A DNA stretch of 64,000 nucleotides from Loktanella atrilutea (lineage in GTDB: Bacteria; Pseudomonadota; Alphaproteobacteria; Rhodobacterales; Rhodobacteraceae), in NCBI RefSeq assembly GCF_900128995.1, contig NZ_FQUE01000001.1, positions 1 through 64,000 on the forward strand. Direction: 5' to 3'. Below the pieces are notes generated by a model that saw only the letters and a program-made list of their open reading frames with translations, made no database searches and had not been told where the DNA came from. Shown in pieces: positions 1 to 8,192 of the stretch. Made by a program: the position numbers and the translations under genes. The first letter of the stretch is position 1. Every line of letters starts with the position of its first letter.

Positions 1-229
1 CCTTGCGCTCGAGCAGAATGCCGATCCGGCGATAACCGAACCGGCGCCGCTTCCCGGCGATCTCCTTCATCTCCTCGCGGATCTCTGGACAGTCCTGCGG
101 GCGTGTGCGCCGGACCGTCTTGGGATCGACACCGACCAGCTGGCAGGCCCGACGCTGCGAGATATCGTGATCCCGCATTGCCCTGAGCGCTGCCTCTCGC
201 CGCTTGGTCAGCGTCGTCAGTTCTTTCCC
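1..229 (-). CDS. IS3-family transposase OrfB (DDE integrase part), partial at window edge
   Basis: From the slippery site onward the -1 frame is open to the window edge. It encodes an arginine-rich helix-turn-helix region ending in RRFGYRRIG, the motif just before the DDE catalytic core of IS3 OrfB proteins. It would be made as an OrfAB fusion by -1 ribosomal frameshifting at GGGAAAG (223-229), where codons GGA AAG of orfA re-pair as GGG AAA. The catalytic residues lie outside the window, so whether the transposase is intact cannot be said. It does not start with its own ATG in the visible part. Confidence 0.8.
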
Positions 230-480
230 AACAGATCCTTCAGGACGACATTGTCGAGCATGGTGTCGGCCAGCAGGCGCTTAAGCTTGGCGTTCTCGTC
301 TTCCAGTGTCTTCAGCTTGGCGGCATCGGAAACCTCCATGCCGCCATACTTGGACTTCAGTTTGTAGAACGTCGCCGGGCTCAGACCATGCCTGCGGCAC
401 ACCTCAACTGTCTGCAAGCCCGCCTCCTGCTCCTTGATCATCCCGATTATCTGCGCCTCGGTGAAACGGCTCTTTCTCAT
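217..480 (-). CDS. IS3-family transposase OrfA (HTH_Tnp_1)
   Basis: This 87-residue protein binds the IS ends. It opens with an N-terminal helix-turn-helix (FTEAQIIGMIKEQEAG, then CRRHGLSPATFY). A leucine-zipper-like stretch follows (LKTLEDENAKLKRLLAD, then MLDNVVLKDLL), which mediates OrfA/OrfAB multimerisation in IS3 elements. Length and ending are typical of the IS407-like branch. The gene ends a few bases after the slippery heptamer that feeds ribosomes into orfB. It looks intact. Confidence 0.9.
   Translation of the reverse strand: MRKSRFTEAQIIGMIKEQEAGLQTVEVCRRHGLSPATFYKLKSKYGGMEVSDAAKLKTLEDENAKLKRLLADTMLDNVVLKDLLGKN
223..229 (-). promoter_or_regulatory. -1 programmed frameshift heptamer G GGA AAG
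   Basis: Read on the minus strand the heptamer fits the X XXY YYZ rule. It is set in the orfA frame as GGA-AAG, just before the orfA stop, and slippage by one base gives the frame that stays open as orfB. This is the standard expression switch of IS3 elements. No stimulatory structure was tested. Confidence 0.6.
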
Positions 481-514
481 TCGTCTGCTCCTTCACGGTT
501 GAGCAAACTCTACA

Positions 515-1105
515 TCAGGCTGAGGGATATTGCGGGGGGCAGGTCAACTGGACGACGTGCTGAGCAGCCGGAGCCGGTTGACCGGTGGCAGCCTCGAACG
601 ATGTCTTCAGTTCTGCCGCCTTCGCGGGGGTCTTCAAACTGTTCGTTAGAAGGGTAAGCACACGTTGTAACGCATCCGCTTCCGCAGCAGACATCAAGAC
701 GCTGTCAGGAGTTTGGTGTGTTGGCCATTTGACGTTGATGCCATTTGCTTCAATGAGATTCCAGGCCCTGACCGCCGCCTCATCCCAAAGCAGATTATCG
801 GCCGCGTCCGGGCCACTGGCCGAGATGCGCGCAATCTGTTGGCTGTTGGTCAGTCCATCAAGCTTTTGCGCAAAAACTTGCTTGGCCCAGTTTGTAAGGT
901 CTCGCTGGCCAAGGGCCCTCACGTCTGCCGTATTTAACATGCGATCGCACTCCACGCTCATCTCACGTGCAAGTCTACTCGCAAGCCGACGATCTGTCGT
1001 GCGCAGAGAGAGTTGGAGGACACAGGTTCCTGTGGAAAACCCACAGACGCGTCTGCGCCATTGCCAGACCACGCCGCGGCGAAAAAGATGTCGATCATAA
1101 CCCAT
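515..1105 (-). pseudogene. Integrase-like protein (DUF6538-type N-terminus), disrupted by the IS3 element
   Basis: The minus-strand frame starts at the ATG at 1105 and opens with YDRHLFRRGVVWQWRRRV, the short N-terminal module found at the start of many Rhodobacteraceae tyrosine-recombinase integrases. A helical region typical of the SAM-like core-binding part follows (DRRLASRLAREMSVECDRML). At 546 the frame runs into the IS inverted repeat and stops at 515 inside IS sequence, so the catalytic domain with the R-H-R-Y residues is missing here. The gene begins about 120 bp from the tRNA-Asn 3' end and points away from it, as island integrases do. The frame stays open upstream to 1174, but the 1105 start fits the family best. 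The assignment rests on the N-terminal pattern alone. Confidence 0.65.
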
Positions 1106-1225
1106 GTGGCGGCTCCGAAGCTGGAGCGACGCTCGTCTGGCCAAAACGCGAAGTGTGACACCCATGTCTGACACATCGCAGCTACAAGAGAAGTAGCCAG
1201 TAAAATCAACAACTTACGGTGATAT

Positions 1226-1300
1226 TGGCTCCGACGGTAGGGATCGAACCTACGACCAATTGATTAACAGTCAACTGCTCTACCGCTGAGCTACGTCGGA
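1226..1300 (-). tRNA. tRNA-Asn (anticodon GTT)
   Basis: A full cloverleaf is seen on the minus strand. The 5' TCCGACG pairs with 3' CGTCGGA. The D arm is GCTC/GAGC. The anticodon stem GTTGA/TCAAT carries loop CTGTTAA with GTT at the anticodon. The T arm contains GGTTCGATC, and G plus an encoded CCA (1226-1228) follows the acceptor. Its 3' end faces the disrupted integrase, so it is the probable attachment site of the island to the left. Confidence 0.97.
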
Positions 1301-1602
1301 AAACCTGGGGCTGCTATAACAACCGGGTTTTGGCGCGTCCAGACCCATTCTGTAGAAAAGAAGAGTTCTTTCGATGGGTTTCCTTTGCGTCGTGCGAGCG
1401 GGTGAAGCAAGGGTCGCTGACAGCGTGAAATGGCGGGCACGAGCGGTCCATTTGCAGGTCTGAATGCATATGCGCTTACCCCGGCAGCCACATGTCTGCT
1501 GTGCAAACGTATCGGCATGGCCACTGCGCTGTGCGCTGACGCACCTATCACAGGCGCGCGACTGGCCCTATGTTGCGTGCGAACATTCCGAAAGGATCCG
1601 CC
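1301..1602. other. Intergenic region between tRNA-Asn and the ABC exporter genes
   Basis: About 300 bp without a convincing gene. Reading toward the tRNA, a TGGACG box (1336-1341) and a TTATAG box (1314-1319) separated by 16 bp could be the tRNA promoter. Just before the ABC ATPase start there is a GAAAGGAT ribosome-binding sequence (1590-1597). Nothing else stands out. Confidence 0.5.
1314..1341 (-). promoter_or_regulatory. Putative sigma-70-type promoter of tRNA-Asn
   Basis: On the minus strand TGGACG (-35-like) and TTATAG (-10-like) are 16 bp apart, with the -10 box 14 bp before the first base of the mature tRNA. Placement is right for a short leader. The match to consensus is moderate and rests on inspection only. 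Confidence 0.35.
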
Positions 1603-2529
1603 ATGGCCGCGATCGTGTCCGTCAAGAACCTGCGCAAGACCTACGATACCGGGTTCGAGGCGCTGAAATCGGTCAACCTCGATATCGAGGAGGGCGAGAT
1701 CCTCGCGCTGCTCGGGCCCAACGGGGCGGGCAAGACGACGCTGATCTCTACCATCTGCGGCATCACCGTGCCGACCTCTGGCACGGTCAGCGTCGGCGGC
1801 TTTGACACGGTGCTGGAATACCGTCAGGCCCGCAGCCTGATCGGGCTGGTCCCGCAGGAGATCAACCTCGAACCCTTCGAGACGGTGCAGAACACCGTCG
1901 CCTTTTCCCGCGGGCTGTTCGGCAAGCCCCGCGACGATGCCAAGGTCGCGGCGATCCTGAAATCCCTGTCGCTCGACGACAAGGCAAAGTCGAAGGTCAA
2001 GGAACTGTCGGGCGGCATGAAGCGCCGCGTGCTGATCGCCAAGGCGCTGGCGCACGAACCGCGCGTGCTCTTCCTCGACGAGCCCACGGCAGGCGTCGAC
2101 GTGGAACTGCGCCGCGACATGTGGAACGTCGTGGCCGACCTGAAGGCCACGGGCGTCACGATCATCCTGACCACCCATTACATCGAGGAGGCGGAGGCCA
2201 TCGCCGACCGCGTCGGTGTCATCAGCAAGGGGCAGATCCTGCTGGTGCAGGACAAGGCCGAACTGATGAGCCAGATGGGCAAGAAACAGCTGCGCGTCGA
2301 TCTGGCGGAGCGGGCGACCACGATTCCCTCCAGCCTGTCGGACTATGACCTCGCGCTGGAAAAGGACGGCACCGTGCTGGTCTATACCTACGACACGCGC
2401 CACGAACGCACCGGCATCCGCCGCCTGCTGAACGAAATGAACGATGCGGGTCTGGTGATGACCGACCTGCAGACCCAGCAAAGCAGCCTCGAGGACATCT
2501 TCGTCGGGCTGGTAAAGGACGACGCATAA
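1603..2529 (+). CDS. ABC-2-type exporter, ATP-binding subunit (YadG-like)
   Basis: This 308-residue ATPase would power a drug, lipid or polysaccharide exporter together with the membrane protein encoded right after it. The Walker A motif GPNGAGKTT lies at residues 38-46, the signature LSGGM at 135-139 and Walker B LFLDEP at 156-161. The region after the ATPase core is a short C-terminal extension as in YadG/CcmA-type subunits. The ATG at 1603 is preceded by AAAGGAT; upstream in-frame ATGs lack this. The permease starts two bases after the stop, so the two are co-translated. The substrate cannot be told from sequence. Confidence 0.9.
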   Translation: MAAIVSVKNLRKTYDTGFEALKSVNLDIEEGEILALLGPNGAGKTTLISTICGITVPTSGTVSVGGFDTVLEYRQARSLIGLVPQEINLEPFETVQNTVAFSRGLFGKPRDDAKVAAILKSLSLDDKAKSKVKELSGGMKRRVLIAKALAHEPRVLFLDEPTAGVDVELRRDMWNVVADLKATGVTIILTTHYIEEAEAIADRVGVISKGQILLVQDKAELMSQMGKKQLRVDLAERATTIPSSLSDYDLALEKDGTVLVYTYDTRHERTGIRRLLNEMNDAGLVMTDLQTQQSSLEDIFVGLVKDDA

Positions 2530-2531
2530 TC

Positions 2532-3299
2532 ATGGCCATGAACCTGACCGCGATCAAATCCATCTACCGCTTCGAGATGGCCCGCTTCTTCCGCACGATC
2601 ACGCAGTCGCTGGTCTCTCCGGTGCTGTCCACGTCACTTTACTTCGTGGTCTTCGGCACCGCCATCGGCAGCCGCATCGACACCGTCGAGGGCGTGAGCT
2701 ACGGCGCCTTCATCGTGCCGGGCCTTATCATGCTGAGCGTGATGACCCAATCGACCAGCAACGCCAGCTTCGGCATCTATTTCCCGAAGTTCATCGGCAC
2801 GATCTACGAACTGCTGTCGGCCCCCGTGAACTTCATCGAGATCACCATCGGCTACGTCGGGGCCGCGGCGACAAAGGCGCTGTTCATCGGGGCGATCATC
2901 TTCATCACCGCCTTCTTCTTCGTCGATATTCAGGTGGCGCATCCGGTCTGGATGGTGGCCTTCCTCGTGATGACCTGCGTCAGCTTTGCGCTGCTGGGTT
3001 TCATCATCGGCATCTGGGCGGGCAATTTCGAGCAGTTGCAGCTGATTCCCCTGCTGATCATCACCCCGCTCGTATTCCTTGGCGGGTCCTTCTATTCCGT
3101 CACCATGCTGCCGCCGGTCTGGCAGACCATCACCATGTTCAACCCGGTCGTCTATCTGATCAGCGGTTTCCGCTGGGCGTTCTTCGACGCCGCCGACGTG
3201 CCGGTGGGCCTGTCCCTGCTGGCGATCAGCCTGTTCATGGGGGCCTGCCTGACCGCCATCTGGTGGATCTTCAGCACCGGTTGGCGCATCCGCCAGTAA
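2532..3299 (+). CDS. ABC-2-type exporter permease (YadH-like)
   Basis: A 255-residue integral membrane protein with about six hydrophobic segments. It has the ABC-2 layout: a cytoplasmic N-terminus ([11 protein letters not shown]), a first segment near residues 27-50, and a conserved region after the fourth segment ([18 protein letters not shown], then [12 protein letters not shown]) typical of YadH/NodJ-type permeases. It follows the ATPase gene by two bases and forms the membrane channel of that exporter. It most likely acts as a homodimer. No substrate is indicated by neighbours. Confidence 0.88.
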   Translation: MAMNLTAIKSIYRFEMARFFRTITQSLVSPVLSTSLYFVVFGTAIGSRIDTVEGVSYGAFIVPGLIMLSVMTQSTSNASFGIYFPKFIGTIYELLSAPVNFIEITIGYVGAAATKALFIGAIIFITAFFFVDIQVAHPVWMVAFLVMTCVSFALLGFIIGIWAGNFEQLQLIPLLIITPLVFLGGSFYSVTMLPPVWQTITMFNPVVYLISGFRWAFFDAADVPVGLSLLAISLFMGACLTAIWWIFSTGWRIRQ

Positions 3300-3361
3300 G
3301 GCGCGCAACACCGCGGCGGCAAAGCCTTGCGGGGCTGGGGCAGGGGCCCTAGATCGGGGGG

Positions 3362-4156
3362 ATGAAACTGAAAATCCCCTTTCTGAACCGCGACCCGCTG
3401 GTCAATGTCGTCCGCCTGCAAGGCGCCATCACCACCGCGGGCCGGGGGTTGGACGATCCGTCGCTCGCCGCCGTCCTGCAGAAGGCGTTCACACGGGGCA
3501 AACCCAAGGCCGTCGCCCTGCAGATCAACTGTCCCGGCGGCAGCCCGGTCCAATCCTCGCTGATCGCCGCGCGCATCCGGCGGTTGAGCCAGGACCATGA
3601 CGTGCCCGTCATCGCCTTCGTCGAGGATGTCGCGGCCTCCGGCGGCTACTGGCTCGCCTGCGCGGCGGATGAGATCTATGCGGACGTGGGATCCCTCGTG
3701 GGGTCCATCGGCGTCATCGCGGCGGGCTTCGGCTTTCATGACCTGATCGATCGCTACGGCGTCGAACGCCGTGTCCACACGGCGGGCACCAGCAAGTCCA
3801 TGCTCGATCCGTTCCGGCCCGAAAAGCCGGAGGACGTGCAGAAGCTCGAAGGCTGGCTGACCGACCTGCACGAGATCTTCATCGACTACGTCAAGTCGCG
3901 GCGCGAGGCGTTGCTTGACGACGATCCCGCGATCTTCTCGGGCGAGGTCTGGATCGGCCGCAAGGCAGAGGACAAGGGCCTGATCGACGGCATCGGTCAC
4001 CTGATCCCGGTGATGAAGGCGATGCACGGCGACAAGGTGAAGTTCCGGCGCTACGGGCCGAAGAAGTCGCTTTTCGCCCGCCTCGGCGCGCGGATCATGG
4101 GCGACGCCATCGCCTCGATCGAGGATCGTACCGCCTTTGCCCGGTTCGGTCTCTAG
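3362..4156 (+). CDS. S49-family serine peptidase (SppA/SohB-like)
   Basis: 264 residues. Members of this family cut signal-peptide remnants or membrane-associated peptides with a Ser-Lys dyad. The nucleophile is Ser93 in DVAASGGYW and the general base is Lys145 in AGTSKSMLDPF. The 52-residue gap equals that of short single-domain SppA enzymes (S147/K199 in Bacillus subtilis). There is no clear N-terminal membrane anchor, unlike SppA and SohB, so it may be a soluble, peripheral form. The stop is directly followed by the ATG of a small zinc-ribbon protein and then an antiporter, suggesting co-expression. The preceding 60 bp show no clear terminator. Confidence 0.85.
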   Translation: MKLKIPFLNRDPLVNVVRLQGAITTAGRGLDDPSLAAVLQKAFTRGKPKAVALQINCPGGSPVQSSLIAARIRRLSQDHDVPVIAFVEDVAASGGYWLACAADEIYADVGSLVGSIGVIAAGFGFHDLIDRYGVERRVHTAGTSKSMLDPFRPEKPEDVQKLEGWLTDLHEIFIDYVKSRREALLDDDPAIFSGEVWIGRKAEDKGLIDGIGHLIPVMKAMHGDKVKFRRYGPKKSLFARLGARIMGDAIASIEDRTAFARFGL

Positions 4157-4324
4157 ATGCTCATCAAGGTCGCGGCGCTCTTCCTCGTCTTCTTCTTCGT
4201 GCTTGGGCTGTTCGGTAAATGGCGGTTCCCGGGGCAGAAGTCGCTTGCGGCGGCCAAATGCCCGAAGTGCGGGCGCTACAACATCGGCAAGGGCCCCTGC
4301 GCCTGTGAAAAAGGACGACCCTGA
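4157..4324 (+). CDS. Small membrane-anchored zinc-ribbon protein, function unknown
   Basis: A 55-residue frame packed with no spacer between the S49 peptidase stop (4154-4156) and the antiporter ATG (4325). One hydrophobic helix lies near residues 3-18 (KVAALFLVFFFVLGLF), followed by a basic linker and a short cysteine motif (CPKCGRY, then CAC) that could bind zinc or another metal. The exact fit between two genes and the compact motif argue that it is real, though short. I do not recognise a named family. A role linked to the neighbouring peptidase or transporter is only inference. Confidence 0.7.
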   Translation: MLIKVAALFLVFFFVLGLFGKWRFPGQKSLAAAKCPKCGRYNIGKGPCACEKGRP

Positions 4325-5248
4325 ATGGAATGGATCCTCGCCGCCGGCGGTCTGATCATCCTGATCCTCGCCGGCGACAGCCTCGTGAAGGGCGCCGTGA
4401 ACCTTGCGCTGCGCCTTGGCGTGCCCGCGCTGATCTTGTCGCTGACCATCGTGGCCTTCGGCACTTCTGCCCCCGAACTCCTCATTTCGGTGCAGTCGAT
4501 CCTCGACGGCTTCCCGGGGCTGGCGCTGGGCAACGTGGTAGGGTCGAACACAGCCAACGTGCTGCTGGTGCTTGGGATTCCGGCGCTGCTGGCGGTGATC
4601 CACACCTCTGAATCGGACGTGCGCGCCAGCTACCTGCAGATGCTGGCCGCCTCGGTCCTGTTCATCGTGCTGTGCTTCTTCGGACCCCTGAACTGGATCA
4701 GCGGCCTGATCCTGCTGGCCGGTCTGGCGGCGATGCTGGTCGATGCCGTCCTGAAGGCCCGCCGCAGTCCCGCCCCGCCAGAGGTCGAGGGCGCGGATCC
4801 GTCGATGGCATGGGGCAAGATCATCCTGTTCCTCGTGATCGGCCTCATCGGCCTGCCGATCGGGTCGGAACTGCTGATCCGGGGCGCCACGGTTATCGCG
4901 CAGGACTTCGGCCTGTCCGACAGCGTGATCGGCCTGACGCTGGTGGCCGTCGGCACGTCCCTGCCGGAGCTTGCGACGACCGTCATGGCGGCCCTGCGGC
5001 GGCAGGCGGACGTGGCGCTGGGCAACGTGGTCGGGTCGAACCTGTTCAACATCCTCGGCATCATGGGCATCGCCACCTTGGTGGGTCCGGTGCCGGTGGA
5101 CGACCAGTTCCTGACCTTCGATCTGTGGGTCATGCTGGGGGCTGCACTTCTGATGATCCCGCTGGTCTTCATGGGCCGCAACCTGACGCGGGTCTGGGGC
5201 GTCGGCCTGACGGCGGCCTATGCCGTCTATGTCTGGAGCATCCTGTGA
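4325..5248 (+). CDS. Calcium/sodium antiporter (YrbG/CaCA family)
   Basis: A 307-residue inner-membrane exchanger with two inverted homologous halves. Each half has the alpha-repeat signature: FGTSAPELLIS followed by GNVVGSNTANVLLVLG in the first, and VGTSLPELATT followed by GNVVGSNLFNILGIMG in the second. The acidic residues in these motifs bind the cation. About ten hydrophobic segments fit the family. The ATG begins immediately after the stop of the zinc-ribbon gene, and the last four bases overlap the GTG of the next gene. Confidence 0.93.
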   Translation: MEWILAAGGLIILILAGDSLVKGAVNLALRLGVPALILSLTIVAFGTSAPELLISVQSILDGFPGLALGNVVGSNTANVLLVLGIPALLAVIHTSESDVRASYLQMLAASVLFIVLCFFGPLNWISGLILLAGLAAMLVDAVLKARRSPAPPEVEGADPSMAWGKIILFLVIGLIGLPIGSELLIRGATVIAQDFGLSDSVIGLTLVAVGTSLPELATTVMAALRRQADVALGNVVGSNLFNILGIMGIATLVGPVPVDDQFLTFDLWVMLGAALLMIPLVFMGRNLTRVWGVGLTAAYAVYVWSIL

Positions 5249-6021
5249 GGGCGCTGGTCACCGGAGCCGGGTCGCGTCTGGGCCGCGCGATGGCGCTGAC
5301 GCTGGCCGACCACGGTCACGACGTCGCCGTGCACTACGCCGGCAATGCCAAGGGGGCAGAGGAAACGGCTGCCCAGATCCGGGACCGGGGGCGGCACGCT
5401 GTCACCCTGCAGGCCGACCTGCTGGAAGAGGAAGCGACCGCAGCGCTGGTCGGCCGGGCCGCAAAGGGGCTGGGCGGGCCGCTGACGGTGCTGGTCAACA
5501 ACGCCTCGATCTTCGATTACGACACGATCCAGAGTGCCACCCGCGACAGCTGGGACCGGCACATCGGGTCGAACCTGCGCGCGCCCTTCGTGCTGACGCA
5601 GGGCTTTGCCGCACAGGTGCCTGATCCGGTGACCGACGACCGGGGCGAACCGGTGGCGCAGGGCCTGATCGTCAACATGCTGGACCAGCGCGTACACAAG
5701 CTGACGCCCGCCTTCATGACCTACACCTTGGCCAAGATGGGCCTCTGGACCTTGACCCGCACGGCGGCGCAGGGCCTCGCCCCCCGCGTGCGCGTCAACG
5801 GAATCGGACCCGGTCCCACGCTGAAGGGCAGCCGCCAGTCAGAGGACCATTTCAAGCGCCAGCGCGCCGCGACGATCCTCGGTCGCGGTGCTGACGCGGA
5901 CGATATTTGCACCGCGCTCGTCTACCTTTTGAACGCGAAGGCCGTCACGGGGCAGATGATTGCCGTTGACGGTGGTCAGCATCTAGGATGGCAGACGCCC
6001 GATGTGCTGGGCCTTGAATAA
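5245..6021 (+). CDS. SDR-family oxidoreductase (FolM/pteridine-reductase-like)
   Basis: A 258-residue short-chain dehydrogenase. The N-terminal TGAGSRLGRAM is the NAD(P)-binding turn, NNASIFD is the conserved structural motif, and YTLAK holds the catalytic Tyr and Lys. The sequence before the Tyr reads NMLDQRVHKLTP, where classical SDRs have their Ser. A D(Q/I)R-type sequence there and VRVNGIGPGP are what I expect of pteridine-reductase-like SDRs such as FolM, so reduction of a pterin is possible but unproven. GTG is chosen as start because it overlaps the antiporter stop (GTGA), which couples the two genes. Confidence 0.8.
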   Translation: MRALVTGAGSRLGRAMALTLADHGHDVAVHYAGNAKGAEETAAQIRDRGRHAVTLQADLLEEEATAALVGRAAKGLGGPLTVLVNNASIFDYDTIQSATRDSWDRHIGSNLRAPFVLTQGFAAQVPDPVTDDRGEPVAQGLIVNMLDQRVHKLTPAFMTYTLAKMGLWTLTRTAAQGLAPRVRVNGIGPGPTLKGSRQSEDHFKRQRAATILGRGADADDICTALVYLLNAKAVTGQMIAVDGGQHLGWQTPDVLGLE

Positions 6022-6308
6022 ACTGCTTTGACGCAAGTTGTGCACCTTGACATCCGCGGGGCGCCGTTAGGCTTCCTTAATCTGCGTCAGACGCTCCTTC
6101 ACAAAACCTTCACAAATATGTCTAACGAAAACAGCGGGATACAGAACCGCCCATAAATGCGGCAAAGTGATGAAGTGCCAGAGATGCAACGTAAAATTCG
6201 ACCTCACAGCAAAGTGCCCCCGCAGTTATCCACAGATTCCGTGGATGCCTTTCGTCTTGTCCCGATTGCGTTAACATTGCAGCCACTCCCAGAATCACGG
6301 ACCTACGG
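6022..6308. other. AT-richer intergenic region before uvrC, with one DnaA-box match
   Basis: 287 bp with no convincing gene and visibly more A/T than its surroundings. It contains TTATCCACA (6226-6234), identical to the DnaA-box consensus. That box partly overlaps a small inverted repeat ATCCAC/GTGGAT. It should also carry the uvrC promoter; I did not find a clear alphaproteobacterial LexA box (GAAC-N7-GAAC or GTTC-N7-GTTC). Confidence 0.45.
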
Positions 6309-8177
6309 ATGACCGAGACCAAGACAAGCGCCGCCCTGACGGGCTACGCCTATATCGCGGCCTTCGTGAAGACGCTGGACGCCTCGCCCGGGGTCTACCG
6401 GATGCTGGATGGCGAAAGCCGTGTGCTTTACGTCGGCAAGGCGCGCAACCTGAAGGCGCGGGTCACGAGCTATAGCCGGCGCGGTCAGCATTCGGGGCGC
6501 ATCGCCCGGATGATCCGCGAGACGCAGGCGATGATGGTCCTGACCACCCGGACCGAGACCGAAGCGCTGCTGCTGGAGCAGAACCTGATCAAGCAGCTGA
6601 AGCCGCGCTACAACGTGCTGCTGCGCGACGACAAGTCGTTTCCGAACATCCTTGTCACCACGGGCCACGACTGGCCGCAGATCAAGAAGCACCGGGGCGC
6701 CAAGACCGAGAAGGGCGATTACTACGGCCCCTTCGCTGGCGCGGGGGCGGTGAACCGGACGCTGAACCAGTTGCAGCGGGTGTTCCTGCTGCGCAACTGC
6801 TCTGACCAGGACTTCGAGACGCGGACGCGGCCCTGCCTGCAGTACCAGATCAAGCGCTGCTCCGGTCCGTGTTGCGATCTGGTCAGCAAGGAGGACTACC
6901 GTGCGTCCGTCCGCAATGCGCAGGCCTTCCTGTCCGGCCGGACCAAGGGCATTCAGGAGACGCTGGCCGCCGAGATGGCCAGGGCGTCGGAGGCGATGGA
7001 GTTCGAGCGCGCCGCGGCGATGCGCGACCGGATCAAGGCGCTGACGCAGGTGCAGACCACGCAGGGCATCAATCCCAAGCACGTCGAGGAGGCCGACATC
7101 ATCGGCCTGCACATCGACGGCGGGCAGGCCTGTGTTCAGGTCTTCTTCATCCGCGCGAACCAGAACTGGGGCAACCACGACTACTATCCCCGGATCAGCG
7201 GGGACGAGGACCCGACCGAGGTGATGGAGGCCTTCGTCGGCCAGTTCTACGCCGACCGCGAGCCGCCGAAGATGCTGATCCTGTCCCACGGGCTGGACGA
7301 CACCGAATTGATGGCGCAGGCGCTGGGCGAGAAGCTGGGCCGCAAGGTCGAGATCATGGTGCCGCAGCGCGGCGAGAAGGCGGAGCTGGTGCAGGGCGCC
7401 CTGCGCAACGCCCGCGAAAGCCTTGCGCGCAAGATGAGCGAGACGGCGACGCAGGGGCGACTGCTGAAGGGCGTGGCCGAAGCGTTCGACCTCGAGAAGA
7501 CACCGCGGCGCATCGAGGTTTACGACAACAGTCACATCCAGGGCAGCTTTGCCGTGGGCGCGATGGTCGTCGTGGGCCCCGAGGGGTTCGAGAAGAACCA
7601 GTATCGCAAGTTTAACATCCGCGGCGAGGATCTGGTGCCCGGCGACGACTTCGGCATGATGAAGGAAGTGTTGACCCGCCGGTTCCAGCGCCTGCTGAAG
7701 GAGGACCCGGAGCGCAAGGGCGGCACATGGCCGGACCTGCTGCTGATCGACGGCGGCGCGGGGCAGGTGAGTGCCGTGCGCGAGATCATGGAGAATCTTG
7801 GCGTCGGCGACGTGCCGATGGTCGGTGTCGCCAAGGGCATCGACCGGGACGCCGGCAAGGAGGAGTTCCACCGCACCGGCAAAAGCGTGATGGCGCTGCG
7901 GCACAACGATCCCGTGCTCTATTTCATCCAGCGGATGCGCGACGAGGTCCACCGCTTCGCCATAGGGACGCACCGTGCCAAGCGCGCCAAGGCGATCGGG
8001 GCCACGCCTCTCGACGACGTGCCGGGGGTGGGTGCCACGCGCAAGCGCGCGTTGCTGGCACATTTCGGGTCGGCCAAGGCGGTGGCGCGGGCCAATGTCG
8101 GCGACCTGCAGGCGGTGGGCGGAATCAGCCAGACCATGGCACAGACGATCTACGACTACTTTCACGAGAATGGCTGA
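6309..8177 (+). CDS. uvrC: UvrABC excinuclease subunit C
   Basis: A 622-residue nucleotide-excision-repair endonuclease that makes both incisions around a lesion recognised by UvrAB. An N-terminal GIY-YIG nuclease (PGVYRML, then VLYVGKARNLKARV) is followed by the UvrB-binding UVR motif (EFERAAAMRDRI), the RNase-H-like endonuclease core (YDNSHIQGS, LLIDGGAGQ), and a C-terminal helix-hairpin-helix pair (DVPGVGATRKRALL, then VGGISQTMAQ). Length is standard. It is followed, after a repeat-bearing spacer, by pgsA; uvrC-pgsA adjacency is a common bacterial arrangement. Confidence 0.97.
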   Translation: MTETKTSAALTGYAYIAAFVKTLDASPGVYRMLDGESRVLYVGKARNLKARVTSYSRRGQHSGRIARMIRETQAMMVLTTRTETEALLLEQNLIKQLKPRYNVLLRDDKSFPNILVTTGHDWPQIKKHRGAKTEKGDYYGPFAGAGAVNRTLNQLQRVFLLRNCSDQDFETRTRPCLQYQIKRCSGPCCDLVSKEDYRASVRNAQAFLSGRTKGIQETLAAEMARASEAMEFERAAAMRDRIKALTQVQTTQGINPKHVEEADIIGLHIDGGQACVQVFFIRANQNWGNHDYYPRISGDEDPTEVMEAFVGQFYADREPPKMLILSHGLDDTELMAQALGEKLGRKVEIMVPQRGEKAELVQGALRNARESLARKMSETATQGRLLKGVAEAFDLEKTPRRIEVYDNSHIQGSFAVGAMVVVGPEGFEKNQYRKFNIRGEDLVPGDDFGMMKEVLTRRFQRLLKEDPERKGGTWPDLLLIDGGAGQVSAVREIMENLGVGDVPMVGVAKGIDRDAGKEEFHRTGKSVMALRHNDPVLYFIQRMRDEVHRFAIGTHRAKRAKAIGATPLDDVPGVGATRKRALLAHFGSAKAVARANVGDLQAVGGISQTMAQTIYDYFHENG

Positions 8178-8192
8178 GGGTTTGTGAGGGTG

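Larger units (their letters stand above)
1..546 (-). mobile_element. IS3-family insertion sequence, partial (one end plus orfA and part of orfB)
   Basis: The element reads on the minus strand. Its terminus appears to be at 546, where the minus strand begins TGACCTGCCCCCC, an end I associate with IS3 elements of the IS407 type. OrfA and the start of OrfB follow, joined by a -1 slippery heptamer. The other end lies beyond position 1, so neither the second inverted repeat nor a target duplication can be checked. The element is inserted in the 3' part of an integrase-like gene. Confidence 0.85.

Noticed and set aside
6226-6234. Chromosome origin at the DnaA box
   Set aside because: Only one box, with no cluster, no dnaA/hemE/gidA context; insufficient.
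6122-6322. A 66-codon minus-strand frame upstream of uvrC
   Set aside because: No ribosome-binding site, no motif, and it overlaps the uvrC start; more likely promoter region.
6303-8165. A 620-codon frame antisense to uvrC
   Set aside because: Its composition is the mirror of uvrC codons (rich in Arg, His, Gln, Val), with no recognised motif; uvrC on the plus strand is complete and conserved.
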